Source of the DNA: a virus
Virus record (IMG/VR): IMGVR_UViG_3300027806_000064
Span: 1-43,599 of that record
Strand: one strand, 5' to 3'
Length of the DNA stretch: 43,599 nt
Of the stretch, positions 14,454-24,666 are shown piece by piece. Below the pieces are notes generated by a model. It had not been told where the DNA came from. It made no database searches and was given only the letters and a program-made list of their open reading frames with translations. The position numbers were made by a program, and so were the translations under genes. Numbering within the stretch: position 1 is the first letter of the stretch; each line of letters starts with the position of its first letter.

Positions 14454-17400
14454 ATGGCGACTGAAAACTCGCGCGACATCGAGCTTCGGATTGCAGCGAC
14501 CACGAGCGGGTCGGAGCAAGTCAAGAAACTCGCTTCTGAACTCGATCAACTGTCGAAAGAAGGTGGCGAAGCCACGCCGGAATTTGTGCGGCTTGGGCAA
14601 GCCCTGGACCGCGTTGCCGAGCAGGGTGATGCGGTCGCTGCGCTGAACGCCATTGAGGAACAGGTTACAAAGACCAGCGCGTCATTTGCTCAGGCGCGGA
14701 CCAATGTCGAGCAACTACAGACATCATTCAATGAGCAGCGCACGGTTGTCGAGGGATTCCGCGCTGCCCAAGTCGCTGCACAGCAGGCCGTCAACACTAC
14801 TGCTGTCCGCCTGCGCGAGCAAGAAGCTGCGCTAAACCTACTGCGAGCGGAGTACCAAGGCGCCGAGCGCAACACTGACTCCTACCGCGCCAAGAACCGC
14901 GAATTGCAGCGGAGCATTGCGGAACTTGAAAACACCCTAGCCGAGCAGAAGGCAACGCTCAAGTCTGCCAACGGCGATTTGCGTGAGAACGAATCCGCGC
15001 TGACCAAAGCCGAGAATGCGTACAACCGCGCATCGACGGCTGCGCAGCGTCTTGAGCGAACCCTAGCCGGGCAGAACTCCAAACTGGCTGAGTCGCGCGC
15101 CGAACTTGAGCGGCTTGGCGTGTCAGCGTCCACGTCGGCCGAAGCCCAGCGGCGAGTCGAAGCATCGCTCACGTCGCTGCGCCAGGAAGTCGGGCAAGCC
15201 AAACTCGCCGTCGAGGGATACAACCTCGTCATTGAAGAAGCAGCACGCGAGGAACGCGAATGGGCGCAGCAGAAAGCCGCGGCTGAGAAGGCCGCTGAAT
15301 ACCGCAAGCTGCAAGAGGCTCGCAACTACGTTAATTTATGGACGAAGGCGCTGAACGAAGCCGAAGTAGCGGAGCGGCAGGTTGCAGATGAAGCACGCCG
15401 CACGGCGGCTGCGCAGAAAACTCTCAACGACGCTTTTGGTGTAGCCGGCGTTCGATCTGCAGAAGCCATCAAGGCTGAGATCAACGAGCTTGTCCGCTCG
15501 ATGGTCACGCTCAAGAACAACACGAACGTCACCGCCCAAGAGTTTGATCGAGCGTTTGCCAATGCTCAAGTGCGCTTTCGTGATTTAAACGACGAACTTG
15601 CGAAAACGCCCGAACAGATTGGAAAGACTGGTGCAGCGACGCGAGTTGTGTCGCAGGCATTCGGTCAACTAGCGGCGATCTACGGTGGATTTGAACTCGC
15701 AAGCCGGTTCGTTGAGGCGAACGTCCAGATTGAGACGTTGCGCCGCTCGCTCGCGCTTGTCACTGGTAGCACCGAGCAGGCTGCCAGGCAGATCGAGATT
15801 CTGCGCGAAGTATCGAACAACGCGGGCGTTGCGATCGGGGCGATCAGCCAGTCCTACGTCAAGTTCCAGGCTGCGCTCAACGGCGCCAACGTGCCGCTTG
15901 AAACGACAGAAAGCCTGTTTCGTGCCGTTATAAATGCCTCGGGGCAGCTTGGTCTGTCATCGCAGCGGACGGGTTTGATCCTCGACGCCCTGGCCCAAAC
16001 TGCGAGCAAGGGCGTCGTATCGCTCGAAGAACTGCGTCAGCAGTTGGGCGACTCGTTGCCCGGCGCTCTTGAACTAACGGCGCGAGGGCTTGGCCTTAGC
16101 ACGTCGGAATTGATCCGTCTGGTAGAAACCGGTCAATTACTATCCGATGACTTTCTGCCGGCGCTTCGCAAATCGCTGGTCGAGACTTATGGAGACGGAA
16201 CAAAGTCTGTACAGGGCTTTCAAGCGGCGTGGAACCGCCTCAAGAACACACTCACTGAGACTGCACAATTTATTGGGGACAGCGGTGTTGTCCGCGCTCT
16301 TACGGTCACTATCGAACAAGCTGCAATTGCTGTTCGCGGCGTTACCACTGCGTTTGAGTTTCTTGGCGTCGCCGCTGGCAAGACGCTCGGGTTCATTGCC
16401 ACATTCGACTTCAAGAACCCGATTGAGTCTGTGCGTCGGTTCGGCAAAGAGATCAGCACCGCTTACACCGAGTTGAATGATCGGCTGTTGAAAACAAATC
16501 AGTCGATCGCTCAAAGCAGCCAAGCAGCAATTGATGGACAGGGGCAGATCGGCAACGCTGCCAAGGAAACCGGCCAGATCGCGCAGAACGCCGCTGGCTC
16601 GTTCAATGCGCTCTCGACATCACAGCAGCAAACAAGTCTTTCTGCCGAGGAAGTCACAAACGAGATTGAACGACTAAAAAACAGTGCAGAGGCTTTACGC
16701 GGACAAGTCGATCTTTCATCGGTGTCTTGGCAGAAGTTGCTTGTTGAACTTGGCAAGGTTAGTGAGAGTTACGAGAATCAAGTGACCGTCAGCGAGAAGG
16801 TCGCTGCGGCGAAGAAGATTGAAGGCGAGTCGCGCGTGCAACTCGTGCAACTCGCAGGAGACGAAGCCGCTACACTGGACGCCGTTGCGCAGGCTGCCAA
16901 TTCCGAAGCCGCTGCTCTCGCAAACGTGTCGGCAAAACGCGATGCCGAGATCGCAAAACTGCAGGAGTACCGAGCCGCGCTGATTGAAGAAGCCGCGCGT
17001 TTGGGCGACTCTACGGGCACGCGAAAGAAGGTGATCGAGGACATCACTCGCACGATCGATGTCAGGACCGCCGAGGCTCAAAAAGCCCGCGAGTCGGCCG
17101 AAGCGAGCCGCGTGGATGCCGAGCAAAAAGCCCTGGCCGTCAAGGTCTACGCCGACAACTCGGCCGCGCTGAACACATTGCGCGACGCTTACCTGCAGAC
17201 GGCCAAGAATCTTCAACTCGTCATTCAGTTGGAGAAGGAAGGGCTTGCGTCAAAGGCCGATGTCAACGCCGCGACTGAGCGCGCCGCCATTGCCGAGGCG
17301 CTATACCGCGATGCTGTCAACGACTCGGCTGCTGCAATCGAGCGTCGCAGACAGGCGTTGTCCGCTGGTCTGAGTGTGCAGGAAGCCAAACTCAGGCTTG

Positions 17401-18296
17401 AGCAGCAAGAAATTCAGACGAGCATCGAGTATGCCAAGCGCCGCGGCGACGAGCAAGCGGTGATCGAACTGACCATTCGCCAGAAGCGGCTTGAGATCGA
17501 GATAATCGAGGCGAAGATCAAGGTGCAGATCGAGGAAGTGCGTCTTGAGCAGCAGAAACTTGAGATTGAGCGCGCGGCGCTTGACCAGTCTGATCCGCTC
17601 TACAAGCAGAAGAAGCAGGAACTCGACATCCGCATTCAACTGCTTGAAGTCAAGCGCCTTGAGACTGCGGCCACTGAGCAGCAGATCGAGCGCATCCGCC
17701 TTGAGATTCAGGCATTGCGCGATCGGGCAAACGCGAGCAGTGACACCGCGAACGGGTTCGTGAACGACCGCGAGCGCGAGGCAACGGCCTTGGACCGGGT
17801 TGCCGAAGCCTCTACCCGCGCGGCCGACGCCGAGCGCCGCCGTCGTGATGTTGACGCCGATGGCTTTTCGACCGACCGCTCCGGCAACCGGATCGGCGCT
17901 GCCGGCGAGACGTTCCTGTCGCTGTTCAATCAAGCGCGCAGCGCCGGCCTGGATGACGCTACGGCGCAGAGCGTCGCAGATCAGTTCACCGACTCGCAGG
18001 GCAATGTCCCGTTCTTTGACAACCCCGGCCAGTTGCGATTCGGCGGCCAGGGCTCGACGCTATCGCAGGCATTCTCCAACGCGATTACGCAGGCGATCCG
18101 CAACAGGATCAATCAGGCTACCGGGGGCGGGCAGCAGGGCGTGTTTCCGGGCCAAGGCGCCAGCCAGTCGATCCGGGTGGACATCAACCTCAACGGGCAG
18201 CGCACAAGCGTCAACGTCGCCTCGCAGTCGGATGCGACGGCTTTACAGAATCTCCTACGCCAACTTCAACAGGCGGCACAACGCAGCGGTGGCTAA
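14454..18296 (+). CDS. Tape measure protein
   Basis: A 1280-aa protein that sets tail length and is ejected with the DNA. Residues about 15-400 and 740-1130 are long heptad-rich coiled coils (Ala/Glu/Arg/Gln). Residues about 415-610 match the tape-measure N-terminal domain (FVEANVQIETLRRSLALVTGS, GAISQSYVKFQAAL, SQRTGLILDALAQTASKG, LRQQLGDSLPGALELTARGLG). A hydrophobic stretch at about 625-655 may cross membranes during ejection. The C-terminus is Gln/Gly-rich. At the usual about 1.5 Angstrom per residue, the tail would be near 190 nm. The ribosome site is weak. Confidence 0.96.
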   Translation: MATENSRDIELRIAATTSGSEQVKKLASELDQLSKEGGEATPEFVRLGQALDRVAEQGDAVAALNAIEEQVTKTSASFAQARTNVEQLQTSFNEQRTVVEGFRAAQVAAQQAVNTTAVRLREQEAALNLLRAEYQGAERNTDSYRAKNRELQRSIAELENTLAEQKATLKSANGDLRENESALTKAENAYNRASTAAQRLERTLAGQNSKLAESRAELERLGVSASTSAEAQRRVEASLTSLRQEVGQAKLAVEGYNLVIEEAAREEREWAQQKAAAEKAAEYRKLQEARNYVNLWTKALNEAEVAERQVADEARRTAAAQKTLNDAFGVAGVRSAEAIKAEINELVRSMVTLKNNTNVTAQEFDRAFANAQVRFRDLNDELAKTPEQIGKTGAATRVVSQAFGQLAAIYGGFELASRFVEANVQIETLRRSLALVTGSTEQAARQIEILREVSNNAGVAIGAISQSYVKFQAALNGANVPLETTESLFRAVINASGQLGLSSQRTGLILDALAQTASKGVVSLEELRQQLGDSLPGALELTARGLGLSTSELIRLVETGQLLSDDFLPALRKSLVETYGDGTKSVQGFQAAWNRLKNTLTETAQFIGDSGVVRALTVTIEQAAIAVRGVTTAFEFLGVAAGKTLGFIATFDFKNPIESVRRFGKEISTAYTELNDRLLKTNQSIAQSSQAAIDGQGQIGNAAKETGQIAQNAAGSFNALSTSQQQTSLSAEEVTNEIERLKNSAEALRGQVDLSSVSWQKLLVELGKVSESYENQVTVSEKVAAAKKIEGESRVQLVQLAGDEAATLDAVAQAANSEAAALANVSAKRDAEIAKLQEYRAALIEEAARLGDSTGTRKKVIEDITRTIDVRTAEAQKARESAEASRVDAEQKALAVKVYADNSAALNTLRDAYLQTAKNLQLVIQLEKEGLASKADVNAATERAAIAEALYRDAVNDSAAAIERRRQALSAGLSVQEAKLRLEQQEIQTSIEYAKRRGDEQAVIELTIRQKRLEIEIIEAKIKVQIEEVRLEQQKLEIERAALDQSDPLYKQKKQELDIRIQLLEVKRLETAATEQQIERIRLEIQALRDRANASSDTANGFVNDREREATALDRVAEASTRAADAERRRRDVDADGFSTDRSGNRIGAAGETFLSLFNQARSAGLDDATAQSVADQFTDSQGNVPFFDNPGQLRFGGQGSTLSQAFSNAITQAIRNRINQATGGGQQGVFPGQGASQSIRVDINLNGQRTSVNVASQSDATALQNLLRQLQQAAQRSGG

Positions 18297-18299
18297 ACC

Positions 18300-18698
18300 A
18301 TGAGCATCACCATTTCATATAGTGGAACGACGCTCACCCTCGATCCCGACCTCTATTGGGAGGACGAAGCCAACTGGCACCCGGTCGAGCAGAGCGTTCA
18401 ACGGACAGTCACGGGCGCTCTGATCGTGAGCACTGCGACACGGCAGAAGGGCCGCCCGATCACCTTGCGCCCGCTCGACGACACGAGCGCGTGGATGCCG
18501 CGGGCGACCCTGGACATGCTGCGAAGTTGGGCCGCTGTTGCGGGCCGGGAAATGACCCTTACACTCCGGGGCGCGTCATATCAAGTGATCTTCCGTCACC
18601 AAGACGGCGCGGCGATTGAGGCCGAGCCAATCGTGCATTACAGCGACGTGGACGGCGCGGACTCATACAAGATCACCCTTCGTTTCATGGAGATTTAA
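18300..18698 (+). CDS. Minor tail protein (132 aa)
   Basis: Begins MSITISYSGTTLTLDPDLYWEDE and shows a beta-sandwich-like pattern (SVQRTVTGALIVSTATRQKGRPITLR, LDMLRSWAAVAGREMTLTLRG, YKITLRFMEI). Small proteins of this pattern directly follow tape-measure genes in several siphoviruses and are thought to join the tail tube to the tip complex. It starts 3 nt after the tape-measure stop. Exact family not recognised. Confidence 0.82.
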   Translation: MSITISYSGTTLTLDPDLYWEDEANWHPVEQSVQRTVTGALIVSTATRQKGRPITLRPLDDTSAWMPRATLDMLRSWAAVAGREMTLTLRGASYQVIFRHQDGAAIEAEPIVHYSDVDGADSYKITLRFMEI

Positions 18699-18699
18699 G

Positions 18700-21600
18700 A
18701 TGACCATCGAGAGCGGCGACATCAAACTGGTCGCGTCGCAAGTGATGCTGGACTCGGATCAAGGCGGCGGCGCCCCGACTTCCACCGTCATCAATGACGG
18801 CACCAGCAACAGCATCTTCCCCGATATTTCGGAAGTTGATCGCGCAGGCGGCCGAGTCAACCTGCGAAAACTGTTCGCATCGGTGCAGACCAGCGACACG
18901 GATCAGTATTTCGGCGCCAATGTCATCGTCGCCGACCCGCCTGACGATCCTAACGTGTCGGTCAACCTGTTCACGACCAACGAGGTCTTTGATCGGCGCA
19001 CCGAAGCGCGAGATCGGATCGAGTCGTATCTTGCTGTTGGAGCGATCTACTCGGGCTACCTGTTCGGCAACCACATCACCGGCATGCGGACGCTGACAAT
19101 TCTGCAGCGCGAGGAAATTTCGCCGCCTGTAGTTGGTGACACGTTCGTTTTGCGTGCGTTTGAAGGACTTGTCAATGAAGTTGAGCAGTATGTTCGAGTA
19201 TCGGACGTGGGTACGATTGTTCGCACGTTCGCCGATTCCGGTGGCGAGTTCCGGCGATTGCAAGTCACATTGGAAATCACCGACGCACTGCGCTCGGACT
19301 TCCCCGGCTTCGATGCCATACGCAACGATGCGACGGTGGTTTACACCGGAAAGACCAAGGTCTACGGCACGATCGTCGCAGACGCAGCGCGCTACTACGG
19401 CGTGGTGCCACTCGAACAGCCGGCCGAGATTGGAGATTTTACCATCAAGGCCGAGACGATTTTTACGCAGCTTGTACCAAGCACCCGGTTTGAGGTTCCC
19501 ATTGCCGACGCGCGCATGAATCGTCAAAGCGCGACCCTGGTCAAAGCCGGTGATATCTACAACCGCACGATCTCGATGACGTTCACCACGTCGCAGTCGA
19601 TGTTCGTCGGTGGTGGCATTCTGCCGGGCAGCCTCAGTGTGACCCGAGGCGGCATCACGATCACCGACCGCGGCGGCGTGCTGATCGACAACGCTAACGC
19701 TCAGGTCGGCACCGTTGATTACGAGAACGGTATTCTCAGCCTACAGACCAACGTGTTCGGTTCAGGTGCAGGTACTCATTCGGTCGTATACACGCCTGCT
19801 CGGCGGCCAGTGGTTGTCACTGATTCTTTGGGCATTCCAATTAACGCGCAGAGCCAACGCCTGAACTATACGCTCACCCTCGATCCTGTTCCTGCGCGCG
19901 GATCGCTTGAGGTTTCCTATCGCGCGCTCAATCGCTGGTACACGTTGACCGACGACGGCAGTGGCACCCTTCGCGGTTCAGATGCAGCGTTCGGCGCCGG
20001 CACGCTGAACTACACGACTGGCGGCCTAAGCGTCACTCTAGGCGCACTGCCCGACGTTGATTCACAAGTCATCTTCACATACTCGTCGTCCGTGGTCGTC
20101 AAGGCGATTTCTGAGGTTCAGCAGGCAGGCCCTTCTTTGCCACGAGCCTTCGGCAAGGTCGTGACGCTCGGACAGGCGATCAAGCCAGGCACACTGACGC
20201 TCACGTGGAATGATGGAGCGAACCGGACGGCCACTGATTTGAACGGCGCGCTGACGGGCGACGCGAGCGGGTCGATCAACTACGCCAATGGTCAGATTGT
20301 CTTTCGGCCGAATCTCTTGCCTGCAAAGAACACAAGTATTTCGGTTGCGATTCAAAACATCACGTCTCAGTCAGTCGATGTTCTGTCTTTTAACGATGCC
20401 GGAGCTAACTGGACATTTGGCATTGCCGGGCCAGTAGAACCGCGCTCTGTTGAACTTGCGGTAAATGCGTTTTACAGTTACCCCCTTGATATAAGCGGTT
20501 CGATAGAGAATCGTTACTTTGTCATTCGCATAACCGACGATGGCGCGGGTAACCTTATTACCGGCAACATGACAAGCAATCTAGTAGTTGGCACTATCAA
20601 CTACAGCAATGGGTCTTGCACGCTAGGAAAATCTATTTCTGAATACAAGGCTGAGATCGCTACTTTTAATTCTAGTTATCTGATTGGAGCGCAACCGTCA
20701 GGCGGTCAAGGGGGCGGCAGTATCGCTGCGTTTGATTGGAAGCGAACTGGAACTCAGATAATCAATGTCGTCATCAATCTGATTAACGGTCCAGGGTCGT
20801 TCACCATTGAGAATGCTCCTTGGCAGTGGTGGGCTGGTGTCAACGCCAACGCAGCTATTGTTCGTTACGCAAATGGCTCGACATCGGCCGGCACTAGCGC
20901 ATTCTCCCTGGACGAGATTTTCCTTCCGAACAATTCAAACGGTTTCACCGTCACGCCGGGCTACACGCCAAAACTGTCGTCGTTCTTCATTGGCCCGAAT
21001 CTCTACGTGCGACGCGACAGCGATTGGATTGTCAATCCTGATCCAACCGACGGAAACGGAACCACGGTTGGTTCCGAAGCGATCATCGGTGGTATTCCCG
21101 GCGTGCTGTTGAGCACGTGGACATCGGGACTGACATCTACGCCGACTCAGATTGCAGGCACCGCTGATCCGTCATCGAGCGGGTCAAGCACGCCTTTGAT
21201 CGTTGCCGGCGTCACGTTCCGCACCGCAGTTGCACCGCTGTTCAATGGCGGTTTCTCGATTGCCGGAAACTGGGTGGACGGCGGCGGTGCTTTGTTCAGC
21301 GCGACAGCAAACAACGCCGGGTTTATCAGCACCGGCAGCGCACCGCCCGATGCCAATACGCCGGGCTCGTGGGGCGTCTTTGGTGTGGTGGACTACGAGT
21401 CGGGCGTCGTGCAACTGCGCTTTGGTCGTCGCGTGCCTGAAAGCATGGCTACGGCAAATGGCGTTGCTGACATCACCGAATTGGCAATACCGAATGTCAC
21501 GCTTGTGCAGACGCGCTTTGCGCAGGCTGACACGCTACGCTACAACGCAGTGGGCTACGCCTACCTGCCGCTGGACGCGACCCTTCTCGGCCTAGACCCG

Positions 21601-22431
21601 GTGCGCTTGCCGAGCGATGGTCGCGTACCGATCTTCCGACCAGGTGCGTTTGTAGTTGTCGGCAACACCGCTACGGTCGGTCCCGTTACCGTGAGCAACG
21701 GGCAGACGATCAACTGTGGGCGGGTGCGCTTGTCTCGGGTGCGCGTGATTGGCGCCAACAATCAGGTTATCAACACTGGATTCACGACCAACCTCGACCT
21801 CGGCACCGTTACGTTCAACGATGTTACTGGCTACTCTCAACCTGTTCGCATCGAGCACAGGATCGAGGACATGGTGCTTGTGAGCGATGCGCAGATCAAC
21901 GGTCAACTGACCTTCACTCGCGCGCTGACGCATGACTATCCGGCGCCAGGCACTTACGTGTCAAGCGCCCTGGTCGCTGGCGACCTTTCGGCTCGGGTCG
22001 CAGAACTGTTCGATCAGCAGACTTGGAACAACGTGTGGAGCGACAGTCCCGTGGGTAGCCCGGCCACGGGCACGTTCAACGACATCCAATATCCGATTGT
22101 CGTGACTAACCGCGGCGCGCTGACCGAGCGGTGGGCGCTGCAATTCATCAACAACACGAACTTCAACATTATCGGCGAGCACGTCGGCGTGATCGGCCAG
22201 GGGAACACGTCAACGAACTGCGCACCGCTGAACCCCGCAACCAACGAGCCCTACTTCACGATCCCGTTCCAAGGGTGGGGCTTGGGATGGGCGACCGGCA
22301 ACGTGCTGCGCTTCAACACGGCCGGCGCGTTCTACCCAGTTTGGGTTGCCCGCACGATCCTGCAAGGCCCGGAAACGGTAATCAACGACTCCTTCACCAT
22401 CCTGATCCGCGGCGACGTGGATCGTCCGTAA
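18700..22431 (+). CDS. Large tail-tip structural protein with repeated beta units (1243 aa)
   Basis: The ATG at 18700, one base after the previous stop, is preferred over an in-frame ATG at 18616 that would run through the upstream gene. The product contains at least five units with the pattern hydrophobic-G-x-[IV]-[DN]-Y-[ETASN]-[NST]-G: VGTVDYENGIL, GAGTLNYTTGGL, GSINYANGQI, VGTINYSNGS and FGVVDYESGVV. These suggest stacked beta domains. The N-terminal 260 residues look distinct (SIFPDISEVDRAGGRVNLRKLF ... TYFGANVIVADPPDD-like) and may be the baseplate-facing part. No enzymatic motif seen. Probably a tip or side-fibre backbone. Confidence 0.85.
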   Translation: MTIESGDIKLVASQVMLDSDQGGGAPTSTVINDGTSNSIFPDISEVDRAGGRVNLRKLFASVQTSDTDQYFGANVIVADPPDDPNVSVNLFTTNEVFDRRTEARDRIESYLAVGAIYSGYLFGNHITGMRTLTILQREEISPPVVGDTFVLRAFEGLVNEVEQYVRVSDVGTIVRTFADSGGEFRRLQVTLEITDALRSDFPGFDAIRNDATVVYTGKTKVYGTIVADAARYYGVVPLEQPAEIGDFTIKAETIFTQLVPSTRFEVPIADARMNRQSATLVKAGDIYNRTISMTFTTSQSMFVGGGILPGSLSVTRGGITITDRGGVLIDNANAQVGTVDYENGILSLQTNVFGSGAGTHSVVYTPARRPVVVTDSLGIPINAQSQRLNYTLTLDPVPARGSLEVSYRALNRWYTLTDDGSGTLRGSDAAFGAGTLNYTTGGLSVTLGALPDVDSQVIFTYSSSVVVKAISEVQQAGPSLPRAFGKVVTLGQAIKPGTLTLTWNDGANRTATDLNGALTGDASGSINYANGQIVFRPNLLPAKNTSISVAIQNITSQSVDVLSFNDAGANWTFGIAGPVEPRSVELAVNAFYSYPLDISGSIENRYFVIRITDDGAGNLITGNMTSNLVVGTINYSNGSCTLGKSISEYKAEIATFNSSYLIGAQPSGGQGGGSIAAFDWKRTGTQIINVVINLINGPGSFTIENAPWQWWAGVNANAAIVRYANGSTSAGTSAFSLDEIFLPNNSNGFTVTPGYTPKLSSFFIGPNLYVRRDSDWIVNPDPTDGNGTTVGSEAIIGGIPGVLLSTWTSGLTSTPTQIAGTADPSSSGSSTPLIVAGVTFRTAVAPLFNGGFSIAGNWVDGGGALFSATANNAGFISTGSAPPDANTPGSWGVFGVVDYESGVVQLRFGRRVPESMATANGVADITELAIPNVTLVQTRFAQADTLRYNAVGYAYLPLDATLLGLDPVRLPSDGRVPIFRPGAFVVVGNTATVGPVTVSNGQTINCGRVRLSRVRVIGANNQVINTGFTTNLDLGTVTFNDVTGYSQPVRIEHRIEDMVLVSDAQINGQLTFTRALTHDYPAPGTYVSSALVAGDLSARVAELFDQQTWNNVWSDSPVGSPATGTFNDIQYPIVVTNRGALTERWALQFINNTNFNIIGEHVGVIGQGNTSTNCAPLNPATNEPYFTIPFQGWGLGWATGNVLRFNTAGAFYPVWVARTILQGPETVINDSFTILIRGDVDRP

Positions 22432-22446
22432 CCTGAGAGCTACGCT

Positions 22447-23616
22447 ATGTCCTCTGTAAAGTTCCTTCATTCGCAAATGACCGGCGCTCCACAACTGTCG
22501 GGGACGGTCGGCTCGATGATCGCCTTGCTCGACGCCTGCCTGATTAACGGGTTCGGCGGCGGCAGCGTCGATTCCCTGGTCGTCAATAACAACGTAGTGA
22601 CATGCACGCGCAGCGCCGGCCACCCCTACGAGATCGGCAGCGTGTGCGAAATGTCGGGCGCCACGGTGACGGGTGGTGGCACGGTCAACGGACAATTCAT
22701 CGTCACGACGGTCACTTCTACCCAATGGACATACGCAGTGACCGGAGTGTCAAATCAGACTGCGACGGGCTCGATCACGCACAAGGCCGCTGCGCTCGGA
22801 TGGGCCAAGCCTTTCACGGGCACGAACCTCGCGGTCTATCGCTCACCGAACGTCGCAGGGACGCGATGCTTCTTGCGCGTAAATGACACTGACGCGCGTG
22901 ACACTCGCGTGGTTGGCTACGAGACGATGAGCGACGTGAACACCGGCACCGGCATTTTTCCGACTGCGGTTCAGCAGTCGGGCGGGTTGTTTTGGACTAA
23001 ATCGAATGATGCAAACGCAACCACTCGGCAGTGGATCATCGTCGGTGACGATCGCGCGTTCCTTATTGCGATCTCGCACGGCACGAACACCGCATACAAC
23101 ACGAGTTTCTTCGGAGACATTAACTCGGTTAAGTCGCCCGACCCGTTTGCTTGCATGATTCACGGTTTTCAAACCACTCGCACTAATACAACTTTGGCAG
23201 GAAACGGTCAAGGAGACTTGCAGCAGATTTCGCCGATTAACGCGGTACCTGGGCTTTTCTTGCCGCGATCTTCGAGTGGCCTTGGATCAGCCTCGCAAGC
23301 TCGCACAAGTTCGCTAACGATGAGCATAGGCGCTTCAACAGTCTTCTCAGGCGTAAGCACTGCTGGTTCAGTTACATTTCCGAACCCTGCAGACAACGGC
23401 GTCTACATCGCGCCGATGTATGTAATTGATTCTCCGATGTTGTCATATCGCGGCGTTCTACCGGGTCTGTATTGGTGCTTTCAGAACATTGGTGACGCCA
23501 TCTTCGCCCCGCGAGAGTATTTGACCAGCGTCACGGCCTACCCCGGTCGCACTTTCCGCGCCATTAATAACAATACCGGCGTCGCGTTCGTGGACATCAC
23601 TGGTCCGTGGAGGTAA
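22447..23616 (+). CDS. Tail protein of unknown role (389 aa)
   Basis: Begins MSSVKFLHSQMTGAPQLSGTVGS, followed by a beta module with GGGTVNGQFIVTTVTSTQWTYAVTGVS (about 75-105), a small domain widespread in phage tail proteins. The remainder is mixed beta with W and N/G turns (WIIVGDDRAFLIAISHG) and ends in GVAFVDITGPWR. It lies between the large tip protein and the LamG-like protein, so it is probably part of the tip or a fibre. No catalytic motif found. Confidence 0.82.
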   Translation: MSSVKFLHSQMTGAPQLSGTVGSMIALLDACLINGFGGGSVDSLVVNNNVVTCTRSAGHPYEIGSVCEMSGATVTGGGTVNGQFIVTTVTSTQWTYAVTGVSNQTATGSITHKAAALGWAKPFTGTNLAVYRSPNVAGTRCFLRVNDTDARDTRVVGYETMSDVNTGTGIFPTAVQQSGGLFWTKSNDANATTRQWIIVGDDRAFLIAISHGTNTAYNTSFFGDINSVKSPDPFACMIHGFQTTRTNTTLAGNGQGDLQQISPINAVPGLFLPRSSSGLGSASQARTSSLTMSIGASTVFSGVSTAGSVTFPNPADNGVYIAPMYVIDSPMLSYRGVLPGLYWCFQNIGDAIFAPREYLTSVTAYPGRTFRAINNNTGVAFVDITGPWR

Positions 23617-23619
23617 GTC

Positions 23620-24666
23620 GTGCCGAACGTGTATCGGTATTTCAGCAGCACGCTAGACGGCGCGCTATTGGGCCGATCGGGTGCCGTTCTGTCGTCTGCC
23701 CAAGCGCGGTTCGGTGGAGGTTCTGTGCTTTGCGCCAACGGCGCGCATATCGAAGCTCCACAGATCGACGCTACTCATCTGTCGATGGACTCAGGTGACT
23801 TCACTATCGAAGGCTTCTCGTATCTGTTGTCAAAACCATCGACGTTCCCCGCACTGGTTTCAAACTTTTCGTCTTTTAGTTCAAACTCGATTGCAATTTA
23901 TGCAGGGGGAAGCACTGGCAGTGAAACGCGGTATCTAGTAGCGATTACCAACAGCGGTTTTCCGACCATCACATCGACAAGCACCATCGTTTACAACCAG
24001 TGGCAGCATTGGGCGCTTACGCGCCTTGGCAACGTATTTACGCTCTGGATTCAGGGAACAAGTCAGGGTTCGGCGACAATCGCTGCAAACCTGACTTCAA
24101 GTATTGGTTGGACGTTCGGCAACAGCCGAGATTTACTTAACAACAGTTTTATCAACGGTCATTTGAACTGGATACGCATCAAGAAAGGCATTGCGCTTTA
24201 CACAGCGCCGTTTACGCCGCCGTCCGTAGCCTTCGGCACCAACTCGGGCGGCGACGCAACTTGGAGCAACACGTCGCTTGTAGCGCCGCTTGATTCGCAG
24301 TTCGCACTACCGGCTAGGGGGTTGCAGAACGGCGCTGGCCGCTTCGCGCAGTTCGCTTCGCCTGCGTTCTCGGCCAGTGGCTTCTCGGTCCTGCCGTTGA
24401 TGTACCGCATCGACTACGGCGGTCGAGGCAAGATTTACGGGACGGTGAAGATTAAATCAGCGACGCCGATTCCTGTTGCAAGAGCCGTCAGGCTAATCCG
24501 CGATGTCGATGGTGTGTGCGTGAGCGAAGTGTGGAGCGATCCGGCGACGGGCTATTACGAGTTCGTTGGGTTCGATCCGCGTGTGCGCTACACGGTCTTG
24601 ACCTATGACTACACGAACAATTATCGCGCCGTCGTGGCCGACAACTTGACAGCGGAGGTCATTTAA
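23620..24666 (+). CDS. LamG/concanavalin-like tail protein, receptor-binding candidate
   Basis: A 348-aa protein, GTG start 3 nt after the preceding stop. Residues about 30-210 carry the LamG jelly-roll pattern: GGGSVLCANGAHIEAP-like first strands, DSGDFTIEGFSYLL, YNQWQHWALTRLGNVFTLWIQGT, INGHLNWIRIKKGIALYTAPFTPP. Residues about 265-348 resemble a small beta-sandwich of the transthyretin-like type (GKIYGTVKIKSATPIPVARAVRLI ... GYYEFVGFDP). LamG domains commonly bind carbohydrates, so a host-surface adhesin role is likely, though not proven. Confidence 0.87.
   Translation: MPNVYRYFSSTLDGALLGRSGAVLSSAQARFGGGSVLCANGAHIEAPQIDATHLSMDSGDFTIEGFSYLLSKPSTFPALVSNFSSFSSNSIAIYAGGSTGSETRYLVAITNSGFPTITSTSTIVYNQWQHWALTRLGNVFTLWIQGTSQGSATIAANLTSSIGWTFGNSRDLLNNSFINGHLNWIRIKKGIALYTAPFTPPSVAFGTNSGGDATWSNTSLVAPLDSQFALPARGLQNGAGRFAQFASPAFSASGFSVLPLMYRIDYGGRGKIYGTVKIKSATPIPVARAVRLIRDVDGVCVSEVWSDPATGYYEFVGFDPRVRYTVLTYDYTNNYRAVVADNLTAEVI

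Noticed and set aside
18616-18699. Upstream in-frame ATG for the giant tip protein
   Set aside because: It would overlap the preceding tail gene by 83 nt and add a basic, motif-less extension (ARTHTRSPFVSWRF). The ATG at 18700, one base after the preceding stop, gives the natural N-terminus MTIESGDIKL.
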